A stretch of DNA of 64,000 bases, taken from the NCBI GenBank assembly GCA_944325215.1, contig CALUZC010000012.1:1-64000 (forward strand), given 5' to 3'. Below are positions 54,721 to 62,745 of this stretch, one piece after another; within the stretch, counting starts at the first letter, position 1, and each line of letters opens with the position of its first letter. Made by a program: the position numbers and the translations under genes. Under the pieces are notes generated by a model. It ran no database searches, was not told where the DNA came from, and saw nothing but the letters and a program-made list of their open reading frames with translations. Origin of the DNA: an uncultured Mucispirillum sp. Its GTDB lineage: Bacteria > Chrysiogenota > Deferribacteres > Deferribacterales > Mucispirillaceae.

Positions 54721-56367
54721 TTGAAAGAGAAGTTAACAAATATTATTGATGAAATAATAAAGGGTATGTTAAAAGATGCAGGGGTAAATGAAGAAGTTAC
54801 ATTTAGCCTTGTTATACCAGAAAAAGAAGAACATGGGGATTTTGCATGTAATGCAGCAATGCAGCTTGTAAAGCATTTAAAGAAAAACCCAAAAATAATA
54901 GCAGAAGATATAATAAGTAAACTAAATGAAAAAATAAAATTAGACTGCACTATTGCAGGTCCTGGTTTTATTAATATAAAAATAGATGCTTCGTGGTATG
55001 CTGAAACTGTTATGGATATAATAAACAATGAAAAATATTTCCATAATAATACAGGTGGTGGCAAAAAAGCTATGGTGGAGTTTGTAAGTGCAAACCCAAC
55101 AGGTCCACTTCATATTGGGCATGGCAGAGGGGCAGCTTATGGTGATTCTGTTGCGCGATTACTAGAAATGTCAGGTTATGAGGTAGCAAGAGAATATTAT
55201 GTAAATGATGCAGGTAACCAAATGAATAACCTTGCATTAAGTGTATATGCAAGGGCAGCAGAAATAAAGGGAAGAAGTGATATTACTTTTCCAGAAGCTG
55301 GGTATCATGGTGATTATATAATAGATATTGCAAAAGATGTGTTAAATACCCATGAAAATATATTAGATATGGATAAAACTCAAGCGTTAGATATATGCCT
55401 TGAGAAAGCAGTTCAAACAATACAGGCAGATATAGATAACGATTTAAAAGAATTTAGAGTAACTTTCCATAATTATTTTAGTGAAAAAATTTTGTATAAA
55501 AATAAGCTGGTAGAAAAAACCCTTGATGAGCTTGCAAAATCAGGCAAAGTTTTTGAGCAGGACGGTGCGTTATGGCTTAAAACTACAGATATGGGTGATG
55601 ATAAAGACAGGGTTTTAAGAAAATCCACTGGTGAATATACATATTTTACTCCAGATATAGCATACCATCAAAATAAGTATGAAAGGGGCTATGAATATTT
55701 AATAGATATATGGGGAGCAGACCATCATGGTTATATAAAACGTATGCAGTGTGCTTTAGAGTGTTTGAACCACAAGTTAGAAAGTTTTAAAGCAACCCTT
55801 ATTCAAATGGTAAACTTAATACAAAATGGTGAAAAAATAAGTATGTCTACAAGAAGTGGCGAGTTTATACCACTTTCATGGCTTATAAATGAAGTAGGAG
55901 TAGATGCAGCAAGGTTTTTTTATAACATGAGAAGTCATGATGCACAGTTTGATTTTGATATTGATTTAGCAAAATCAAAATCAAATGATAACCCAGTATA
56001 TTATATACAATATGCCCATGCACGAGTAAACAGTTTAATAGACAATGCCAACGAAAAAGGTATAGAATATAAGAGAGGGCAAGGGTTAGAAAAAGCTATT
56101 GGCAGTGAAGAAATAAAGTTAATAAAAAATATGGTAAAATTAAAATATGTAATAGAGCTTTCTGCCCAGTATTTAGAGCCACACAGAGTAAGTTATCATT
56201 TACAGGAGCTTGCTGCAAGCTTTCATTCATATTACTATAATAATAAAATATTAAATAATGAAGATGTAGATACAACCTGCGGAAGGCTTACTATATGCGA
56301 AGCAGCTGCTGTTACAATAAAACAAGGGCTTGATATACTTGGTGTATCAGCACCTAAAAGGATGTAG
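54721..56367 (+). CDS. argS: Arginyl-tRNA synthetase
   Basis: A 548-residue class I synthetase: N-terminal Add-1 domain, HIGH motif in PTGPLHIGHGRGAAYGD, YVNDAGNQMNNL, IDIWGADHHGYIKR, MSTRSG in place of KMSKS, and an alpha-helical anticodon domain ending AAVTIKQGLDILGVSAPKRM. Start is TTG with AGGAG upstream. Complete. Confidence 0.97.
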   Translation: MKEKLTNIIDEIIKGMLKDAGVNEEVTFSLVIPEKEEHGDFACNAAMQLVKHLKKNPKIIAEDIISKLNEKIKLDCTIAGPGFINIKIDASWYAETVMDIINNEKYFHNNTGGGKKAMVEFVSANPTGPLHIGHGRGAAYGDSVARLLEMSGYEVAREYYVNDAGNQMNNLALSVYARAAEIKGRSDITFPEAGYHGDYIIDIAKDVLNTHENILDMDKTQALDICLEKAVQTIQADIDNDLKEFRVTFHNYFSEKILYKNKLVEKTLDELAKSGKVFEQDGALWLKTTDMGDDKDRVLRKSTGEYTYFTPDIAYHQNKYERGYEYLIDIWGADHHGYIKRMQCALECLNHKLESFKATLIQMVNLIQNGEKISMSTRSGEFIPLSWLINEVGVDAARFFYNMRSHDAQFDFDIDLAKSKSNDNPVYYIQYAHARVNSLIDNANEKGIEYKRGQGLEKAIGSEEIKLIKNMVKLKYVIELSAQYLEPHRVSYHLQELAASFHSYYYNNKILNNEDVDTTCGRLTICEAAAVTIKQGLDILGVSAPKRM

Positions 56368-56369
56368 GA

Positions 56370-57149
56370 ATGTCGGACAATAAAAATTCATTTAGAGATA
56401 TGATACTAATTATATTTGTAGTATTAGTATGTTTTGGTATAACTATTTATGGTATTGCGTATTTAACAGGAAAAGTATTTTCAACAGATTATGAGCCGGA
56501 AATATCAGAAAACGATATGCCGAAAGAAGTAACAACTAACCCACAGGAAGGCGATACAATAACCTTTACAACTATGCAGGAACAGGGGCAGGAAGTTATG
56601 CCTGATGTTGATGATATAATCACTACAGTAACACCACCTGAAAGCAGTAATATGGAGGTGGCAGAAAATAATGTAGATAATATAGAAGTTCAAGAAGAAG
56701 TTCCAGTATTAGAAGAAAGTGCAGCACAGCCTGCTCCAGTAGTGGAAGAGAAAAAAACACAAGAGCCTAAAAAAGAAACGGTAAAACAGCAGGCAAAACC
56801 AGCTCAGGAACCAAAAAAACAGGAAACGGCTAAAAAGCAGGAACCAAAAAAAGAAACTGTTAAGAAAGAGCCAGTAAAAAAAGAGCCAGTAAAACCTGTT
56901 GCACCAAAAAAGGAAGGAAATTTTGTAGTGCAGATTACTGCTCTTAGTTCAAAAGAAGCTGCAGAAAAAGAAAAGGCAAAATACAGGGCAAAATTTCCAG
57001 ATGTTTTTATAAAGCAGGTGCAAATAAATGGTAAAACGTGGTATAGAGTTCGCCTTGGTGTAAGTGAAACTAAAGAGCAGGCAGAGCAGGTTGCAAAACG
57101 AGTAGCAAATGAGTTTAATATAAAACCTATTGTAACTAAAAATAACTAA
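56370..57149 (+). CDS. SPOR-domain membrane protein
   Basis: A 259-residue FtsN-like protein: one N-terminal transmembrane helix (~10-32), a long acidic then Lys/Pro/Gln-rich periplasmic linker (~35-180, KKQEPKKETVKKEP repeats) and a C-terminal SPOR domain (NFVVQITALSSKEAAEKEKA ... WYRVRLGVSETKEQAEQVA). SPOR domains bind denuded glycan at division sites. It follows argS by two bases and its TAA overlaps the next ATG. Confidence 0.92.
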   Translation: MSDNKNSFRDMILIIFVVLVCFGITIYGIAYLTGKVFSTDYEPEISENDMPKEVTTNPQEGDTITFTTMQEQGQEVMPDVDDIITTVTPPESSNMEVAENNVDNIEVQEEVPVLEESAAQPAPVVEEKKTQEPKKETVKQQAKPAQEPKKQETAKKQEPKKETVKKEPVKKEPVKPVAPKKEGNFVVQITALSSKEAAEKEKAKYRAKFPDVFIKQVQINGKTWYRVRLGVSETKEQAEQVAKRVANEFNIKPIVTKNN

Positions 57150-58315
57150 TGATGAAAAAAATAGCTGTAATAATATTTTTTGTTTTAACCTTAAATAGTG
57201 TAACACACAGCCAGACAGTTTTAAGTAGTGAAGAAATATATAAAATAAATGGAGCCCAAGTTTTTGTGCTTGATGAGAAATATAAGGGCGATATTGGTAA
57301 GTTTTTTCAAGAGGCGAAAGAAAAAGGTATAAATACAGTTTTTTTTAGAGTATTTCATAATAGTAAGGACAGGGCTCATTTAGGTCTGCCTTTACAGTGT
57401 GAAAGTGGAGTATATTATGAAACACAACATGCCTGCACTGTTTATGACTTACTTTCTGATGTTGTAAAAGCAGCACATGATAATAATATTAAGCTTTATG
57501 CATGGATGGCCACAAGAAGTTTATCATTTTTAAAATCTAAAGAAAATATGAGTATGAGTTTATCAGCTTCAGGTGGTCATGAAACAGGCTATGGAGCAAA
57601 TATATTTAAAAAAGAAGTGCGTGATATACTGCTTGGGCTTTTTGAAGATTTAGCAAAGTATGAAATAGATGGTATTTTATTTCAAGATGATTTTATTATT
57701 AAATACACAGAGGGCAGCGACAGGTATGCGTCATTTTTGTTTAAGGAAGAAACTGGTATAGAAGTGAAAAGTGAAAACTTTTTTAAAAGTGTTAAAACAT
57801 ATAATGGCAGGAAAGTTTTTTCAGAATATACAGAAAACTTTTATACATGGGCAGAGTGGAAAAGTTCGCAGTTATCACTACTTTTTAAAGAATTAAAGGA
57901 GAGGGCAAAAACCCATAACCCTAAAATAAAATTTGCAGCAAACATATATTATGAAACGCCAATTGATGAAAAGGCAGGTATAGCTTGGTATTCGCAAAAT
58001 TTAACTGCATTAAAAAATGCAGGGGCAGATTATTTTGCTGTTATGGGGTATTATGAGCAAATAAGTGATGAAAAAAAACTTGATAGGGTATCAGCAGCAG
58101 AATATATAGGAAAGATAGCAGAAAGTGCAGTAAAAATGGCAGGCAGTGAAAAAGCAGTTATAATGAAGCTGCAGTCTAAATCATTTAAAGGTGCTGGAAT
58201 GTTAAGTTATGATGATTATAAACTTGTATGCAGGCGAACAAGATTAGCAGGGGATATTAGTTATGCTACAGTGCCAGTTTTTTCATCAAGTGATATATAT
58301 GTATGTCCAAAATAA
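57149..58315 (+). CDS. PgaB C-terminal-like glycosidase
   Basis: A 388-residue exported TIM-barrel protein: signal peptide to ~THSQ, then the GHL13-type pattern of PgaB (GINTVFFRVFH, IKLYAWMATRSL, YEIDGILFQDDF, FAANIYYETPI, YFAVMGYYEQI). Acidic pair in FQDDF suits glycosidase chemistry on poly-N-acetylglucosamine-like glycans. The polysaccharide deacetylase half of true PgaB is missing, so it is a stand-alone hydrolase. Coupled to the SPOR gene by TAATG. Confidence 0.8.
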   Translation: MMKKIAVIIFFVLTLNSVTHSQTVLSSEEIYKINGAQVFVLDEKYKGDIGKFFQEAKEKGINTVFFRVFHNSKDRAHLGLPLQCESGVYYETQHACTVYDLLSDVVKAAHDNNIKLYAWMATRSLSFLKSKENMSMSLSASGGHETGYGANIFKKEVRDILLGLFEDLAKYEIDGILFQDDFIIKYTEGSDRYASFLFKEETGIEVKSENFFKSVKTYNGRKVFSEYTENFYTWAEWKSSQLSLLFKELKERAKTHNPKIKFAANIYYETPIDEKAGIAWYSQNLTALKNAGADYFAVMGYYEQISDEKKLDRVSAAEYIGKIAESAVKMAGSEKAVIMKLQSKSFKGAGMLSYDDYKLVCRRTRLAGDISYATVPVFSSSDIYVCPK

Positions 58316-58335
58316 ATTATATTTGAGGTAAAACT

Positions 58336-59703
58336 ATGAAAGTGGGAATTATTGGTGGAGGTATCTCTGGTGTATCTTTAGCATTAAAGCTGGGGATATT
58401 AAAAGAGCAGGGAAAAGAAATTGATATTACTCTTTTAGAAGCAGATAACAGGCTTGGTGGAACAATAGATTCAGTCCATAAAGATGGCTATGTTATAGAA
58501 TCTGGCACAAATGGTTTTTTAGACAGCAAACCATTTACTTTAGAAGTATTTGAAGAAGCAGGCCTTAAAGATAAACTTGTTAGAAGCAACGATAAAGCAC
58601 GTATAAGATATATTCAAAGATATGGAGAGCTTCAAAGACTGCCAGAGGGAGCAGGTGCATTTTTTAAATCAAAACTTTTAACTTTTGGTGGTAAAATGCG
58701 TATTGCAAAAGAATATTTTGTGCCACAGAAAAAAGATGACAGTGATGAAACTTTAGCTTCTTTTGCTGAAAGAAGGCTGGGAAGGGAAGCATTAGATTTT
58801 TTAATAGGTCCTATGGTATCTGGTGTATTTGCAGGTGATCCTGAAAAAATGAGCCTGCAGTCATGTTTTCCTGTTATACATGATTTAGAAAAAACTTACG
58901 GTGGCTTAATTAAAGGTATGTTGAAAAAACCTAAAAAGAAAAGTGGCCCTGCAGGTCCTGGTGGCGTGCTTACATCTTATGAAGGTGGTATGGGGCAGTC
59001 TGTTAAGGATTTAGCAGATGTTGCCAAAAGCAAGGGTGCAAAAATACTGCTTTCAAGCCCTGTGGAAAGAGTAACTAAAACAGGTGATAAGTATATTGTA
59101 AAATCAGGCAGTGAAGAGTTTGAATTTGATATTATAGCAGTATGTGCACCAGCTTATGCATCAGGAAAATTTTTACAAGAACTAGATGGCGAGCTTGCAC
59201 AAACGTTATCGACTATTCCATATGCTCCAATGTTTGTAGCAGGGCTTGGGTTTAATGATGAGGATATAATAGATGATTTAAACGGTTTTGGATACTTAAT
59301 ACCGAAAAAAGAGGGTATGCGTATATTAGGTGCATTATTTACATCAAGTATGTTTCCAGTGCAGGCACCACAAGGTAAAAAATTCTTAAGAATTATGGCT
59401 GGTGGGGATACGAACCACGCATTAATGGAAAAAGATACAGATGAACTTTTAAAAATATGCATTGAAGATATAAAACCTATTCTTGGTGTTAAAAAAGAGC
59501 CATATATGGTGCAGACTTTTAAAGTAATGAAAGCTATACCACAATACCACGTAGGCCACCGTGAAAAAGTATTAAAAATAGAAGAGATTACATCAAAGCT
59601 GGGTAATATTTATATTGGTGGTAATGTGCTTTATGGTATTGGGTTAAATGACTGCACAAAAACAAGTAAATTAATAGCAGAAAAGATTGCAGAAAAATTA
59701 TAA
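58336..59703 (+). CDS. hemG: Protoporphyrinogen/coproporphyrinogen oxidase (HemY type)
   Basis: A 455-residue FAD enzyme: dinucleotide-binding GIIGGGISGVSLAL, LEADNRLGGTIDSV, ESGTNGFLDSKP, and C-terminal GNIYIGGNVLYGIGLNDC. Oxidises a porphyrinogen in haem synthesis, which supplies the c-type cytochromes encoded downstream. A terminator follows. Whether the substrate is copro- or protoporphyrinogen cannot be told from sequence. Confidence 0.93.
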   Translation: MKVGIIGGGISGVSLALKLGILKEQGKEIDITLLEADNRLGGTIDSVHKDGYVIESGTNGFLDSKPFTLEVFEEAGLKDKLVRSNDKARIRYIQRYGELQRLPEGAGAFFKSKLLTFGGKMRIAKEYFVPQKKDDSDETLASFAERRLGREALDFLIGPMVSGVFAGDPEKMSLQSCFPVIHDLEKTYGGLIKGMLKKPKKKSGPAGPGGVLTSYEGGMGQSVKDLADVAKSKGAKILLSSPVERVTKTGDKYIVKSGSEEFEFDIIAVCAPAYASGKFLQELDGELAQTLSTIPYAPMFVAGLGFNDEDIIDDLNGFGYLIPKKEGMRILGALFTSSMFPVQAPQGKKFLRIMAGGDTNHALMEKDTDELLKICIEDIKPILGVKKEPYMVQTFKVMKAIPQYHVGHREKVLKIEEITSKLGNIYIGGNVLYGIGLNDCTKTSKLIAEKIAEKL

Positions 59704-59708
59704 AATCA

Positions 59709-59733
59709 GGGAGCATTAAAAGCTCCCTTTTTT
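59709..59733 (+). terminator. hemG terminator
   Basis: GGGAGC and GCTCCC arms with a seven-base loop followed by a run of T; a classic intrinsic terminator. Confidence 0.9.
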
Positions 59734-59744
59734 GTTAATAATGT

Positions 59745-59774
59745 TTGACAAATAAGGAAAACTTAATATATTAT
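59745..59774 (+). promoter_or_regulatory. Promoter of the DUF4241 gene
   Basis: TTGACA (59745-59750), 18-base spacer, TATTAT (59769-59774), 24 bases before the start codon at 59799. Confidence 0.75.
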
Positions 59775-59798
59775 AAAGTATGAGATATGGAGAGAATA

Positions 59799-60542
59799 AT
59801 GAATGTAGATAAATCATGGTTAGATGAGTATAACAGTAAAAAGTCAATAATGTGTCCTGAAAGTTCACTTGAAAAATACTTTACTGATAAAGAAATAGCA
59901 GGCTGTAAAATAGATACAATAGAATTAGGAACTATTAAAATTACATCAGGTGATATAGTAGCCTGTGATCCAACTGCTTGTTTAGACCATAATATAAGCC
60001 CTTTTTTTGATAAATTTCCTAAAGGTGATTTTAAAGTAACAGCATCTATTGTGGTAGATGAGCAGGAAGAAATGGATAGTAAAATAGCTATTGTTCGCAT
60101 TAAATTTAATGATAATGCACCTGCAGCATATAGAGAAGCCCTTTATGGAGATGAGGATTTATCAGAAATCGAATCTCAAGGTGATTTTTTTGGTATTATT
60201 ATAGATACAGGTTTAGCAGCTTTTATGGATAGAGATGGTTATGATAAGCTTGCAGCAAGGCTTACAAAATCAGAAGAAGAAAATGAAGATTTTGATGCAT
60301 ATATAGATATATATTCAAAAGAATTAGAAAAAAGTGCAAAAGATAACCCTAAATACCAATACCCAGATGGTGACTGGGCAAATATTAATATAGATGATAA
60401 AAATAATGCTGTGCTTTTTTCTTCTCCATATGGTGAAGGTTACTTTCCTGTATATGTGGCAGAAGATAAAGACGGTAATATATGCCAGTTACTTATCCAA
60501 TTTATCGATGTTGAATTATCAGATGATGAAGAAATAGAATAA
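59799..60542 (+). CDS. DUF4241 protein
   Basis: A 247-residue acidic, soluble protein. Family-like segments: SGDIVACDPTACLD near the N-terminus, FKVTASIV, and DFFGIIIDTGLAAFMDRDGY followed by a charged C-terminal domain (YFPVYVAEDKDGNICQLLIQF). DUF4241 members occur in immunity-protein-like contexts, but no toxin is next to this one. GGAGAG suits ATG 59799 better than ATG 59787. It is monocistronic. Confidence 0.8.
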   Translation: MNVDKSWLDEYNSKKSIMCPESSLEKYFTDKEIAGCKIDTIELGTIKITSGDIVACDPTACLDHNISPFFDKFPKGDFKVTASIVVDEQEEMDSKIAIVRIKFNDNAPAAYREALYGDEDLSEIESQGDFFGIIIDTGLAAFMDRDGYDKLAARLTKSEEENEDFDAYIDIYSKELEKSAKDNPKYQYPDGDWANINIDDKNNAVLFSSPYGEGYFPVYVAEDKDGNICQLLIQFIDVELSDDEEIE

Positions 60543-60603
60543 ATGTAGTAAATAAATAAGTTTATTATAAACATGTTTTATGCATGTTTTTCGTCTACTT
60601 TAC

Positions 60604-60643
60604 TACTGCAAAACTCAATTTTGGGTTTTGCAGTATTTTTTTT
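60604..60643 (+). terminator. Strong intrinsic terminator
   Basis: Eleven-base arms TACTGCAAAAC and GTTTTGCAGTA followed by T8; ends the DUF4241 transcript. The other bases of 60543-60740 are noncoding. Confidence 0.9.
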
Positions 60644-60740
60644 ATGTAAATAAATCTAAATATAAAAATATGAGATGAATATTATTTAATATTTATTTTA
60701 TAAAAATCAGTAATAATCAATATTTTCTAATAATAAAAAA

Positions 60741-60760
60741 AGGGACTTACAAAAGTCCCT
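60741..60760 (-). terminator. Terminator of the cytochrome operon
   Basis: Arms AGGGACTT and AAGTCCCT with loop ACAA, followed by a T run on the minus strand. Confidence 0.85.
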
Positions 60761-60794
60761 TATAAAATTTATATAAACAATGAATATGTTCAAA

Positions 60795-61667
60795 CTATGG
60801 TAAAGGTGCTTTATTCTTAAAATTATCCTCTCTAGCACCTTCTATTCCATATATAGCAGCATCAGCTTTTTCTCTGCTATCTGCTACTGGTTCATTTATA
60901 TCACCAACAGGATAGTAGTGGCATGTAGAGCATGAGCCATTAGGTTGATGAGTTACTCCATCATTAGTAACAATTAAACCATGTGGTGCTCTATGTGGTT
61001 TAGGCAGATTTGCATGGCATGACCAGCAGAAATTATGAGCTGGGTTATTATAACTGCTATCACCAACTTGTATTTTTTGTTTAAATACAATTTTAGAATG
61101 TGTTTGAGTAGTACATACTGCATTAGGGTCCTTAGCAGTATTACATGGTGGAGCAACTTGGTATGGTTTTGTATCCCTATCTACATATCTTGTATGGCAG
61201 TTTGTAGTGCAGTTACCAATTAAATCAGTATATTTTGAAATATCCTGGTGATATGAGTGTGGAAAACGAACAGAACCTTTAGTAGCGTTTGTGCCACCTA
61301 AACTTGGAACTACTTGTATGTTATCTTCCATAAAACCATGATTATGGTCTCTTTGAGTCCAGTCAAACCAGTTATTATGGTAACTATTATAGTATGCATC
61401 ACCTTTTCCAAAATAATCTTTTAAAAATGGGTGACCAAAAGTTCCATTATCATATGCAGCTGATAATGTTGGAAGCTGTGCCAAATAGGAATAATTTTGA
61501 GAATCGCCATCTCCAATATATGGTCCAGCTAATGTTGGTTGAACATCAGGGTTAGATAAAGAACCATCACCAGTAGTGATATTCTGCCCTTCTTCTGGTA
61601 AAGCAGAACAAGCTGCCATAAACATTACCATAGATAATGTTAAAAATATAGTTTTAAAAATTTTCAT
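60795..61667 (-). CDS. Triheme-type cytochrome lipoprotein
   Basis: A 290-residue lipoprotein (lipobox MFMAAC). The C-terminal half holds three haem motifs: one wide-spaced CTTNCH (CX3CH), then CWSCH and CSTCH (CXXCH), plus extra His (FPHSYHQ, HPFL) as possible axial ligands. It is a paralogue of the 61696 protein, with the CX3CH at a different position. Start 61667 is supported by GGGAGG. It is last in the barrel-cytochrome operon and likely carries electrons at the periplasmic or outer-membrane face. Confidence 0.85.
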   Translation of the reverse strand: MKIFKTIFLTLSMVMFMAACSALPEEGQNITTGDGSLSNPDVQPTLAGPYIGDGDSQNYSYLAQLPTLSAAYDNGTFGHPFLKDYFGKGDAYYNSYHNNWFDWTQRDHNHGFMEDNIQVVPSLGGTNATKGSVRFPHSYHQDISKYTDLIGNCTTNCHTRYVDRDTKPYQVAPPCNTAKDPNAVCTTQTHSKIVFKQKIQVGDSSYNNPAHNFCWSCHANLPKPHRAPHGLIVTNDGVTHQPNGSCSTCHYYPVGDINEPVADSREKADAAIYGIEGAREDNFKNKAPLP

Positions 61668-61695
61668 AGGTATTCCTCCCTTCATATTTTAATAT

Positions 61696-62214
61696 TTATT
61701 GCCCAGCTCTTATATTTTCAACTCTGTGGCAACTTGCACATTCATCTTGCTTTGGTGCATTATTTGGCTCTGGTATTTGGTTATGGCATGTAGTCCAGCA
61801 GAACTCATGTCCCATATTAGTATTAAGAGACTGCCCAGATATTTTTAAGTTATTAGCTGTTAATCTATTTTGTATAAAAGTATCACCTGCTTGAACATGA
61901 CAAGATGTGCAGCCTGAAATAAATATCTGTTGGTCACCACTTGTATTAACAAATATAGCATTCAGTAAAGTTTTTCTATGTATATCATGTGGAAAATAAA
62001 CACCTCTCATTGTCTGCTTATCTATAAAAAGTGACCAATGGTCTGCCAAATTAAAGTATGCCACACCTGAAGTCAGTGTAGGGTCATCAAATGGTATTGC
62101 AGGTTGTGATACATAACTAGGGTTGTTTTTATCATATAAATCTTGGTTTACATTACCATCAGCACAGGCAGATAATACTATAAAACCCATAAATGTAAAA
62201 ATTAGTTTTTTCAT
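61696..62214 (-). CDS. Triheme-type cytochrome lipoprotein
   Basis: A 172-residue lipoprotein (lipobox VLSAC). Haem motifs in order: CTSCH, CWTTCH (CX3CH) and CASCH; YFPHDIH supplies further His. It aligns with the C-terminal half of the 60795 protein over all three motifs. It is about half the size of that paralogue, which has an N-terminal extension. It presumably relays electrons between the pentahaem protein and the outer membrane. Confidence 0.85.
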   Translation of the reverse strand: MKKLIFTFMGFIVLSACADGNVNQDLYDKNNPSYVSQPAIPFDDPTLTSGVAYFNLADHWSLFIDKQTMRGVYFPHDIHRKTLLNAIFVNTSGDQQIFISGCTSCHVQAGDTFIQNRLTANNLKISGQSLNTNMGHEFCWTTCHNQIPEPNNAPKQDECASCHRVENIRAGQ

Positions 62215-62245
62215 TTTTTCCTCCCTAATGATTTACCATTATGCA

Positions 62246-62734
62246 TTATGGGTGCTGCAAACCAGATTTTGTGGTTGTAGGCCTTGTTCTATGGCATACA
62301 ATACAATTTTGTGCTGGTGTGCTTCTCCAGTTAGATGATGGTAACTGACAACTTGTCTGGCAGTGAAAACCTGCACTATTTATATCGCCAAAACCTGCTC
62401 TTGTATGGCTTAATGGAAATGCATTTTCATGGCAGGAATCACAGTAATCTTGTCTATGGCATGTTTGGCAGTATGTTTTATCTATCCTTGCCTGCATACC
62501 ATGTGTTCTATTAACAAAAGTAGCAGTATGGTTACGAGGTGGTGTATCCTCGTGGCAAGAAATACATTCATTTCTTTCTTCATGGCATGTAAGGCATTCT
62601 GCCTCATTTGCTTTTGCAGCCTGCCCATGTTGTTCAATCCAGTTTGTATTATGGTATGTTGGCTTTGTGCTGTCAACAGCATAAGCAACTGATACAACTA
62701 ATAAAAATATTATTAAAATAGGTAATTTCTTCAT
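62246..62734 (-). CDS. Multihaem c-type cytochrome
   Basis: A 162-residue exported protein with signal peptide (SVAYA). Five CXXCH motifs: CLTCH, CISCH, CQTCH, CDSCH and CIVCH. Between the fourth and fifth lies CQTSCQ, a CX3C pair followed by Gln, at the place where the two downstream proteins have CWTTCH or CWSCH; it may be a haem site with a changed ligand or a lost haem. Start 62734 has GGGAG upstream and lies 11 bases after the barrel gene. Confidence 0.88.
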   Translation of the reverse strand: MKKLPILIIFLLVVSVAYAVDSTKPTYHNTNWIEQHGQAAKANEAECLTCHEERNECISCHEDTPPRNHTATFVNRTHGMQARIDKTYCQTCHRQDYCDSCHENAFPLSHTRAGFGDINSAGFHCQTSCQLPSSNWRSTPAQNCIVCHRTRPTTTKSGLQHP

Positions 62735-62745
62735 ATTGTTACTCC

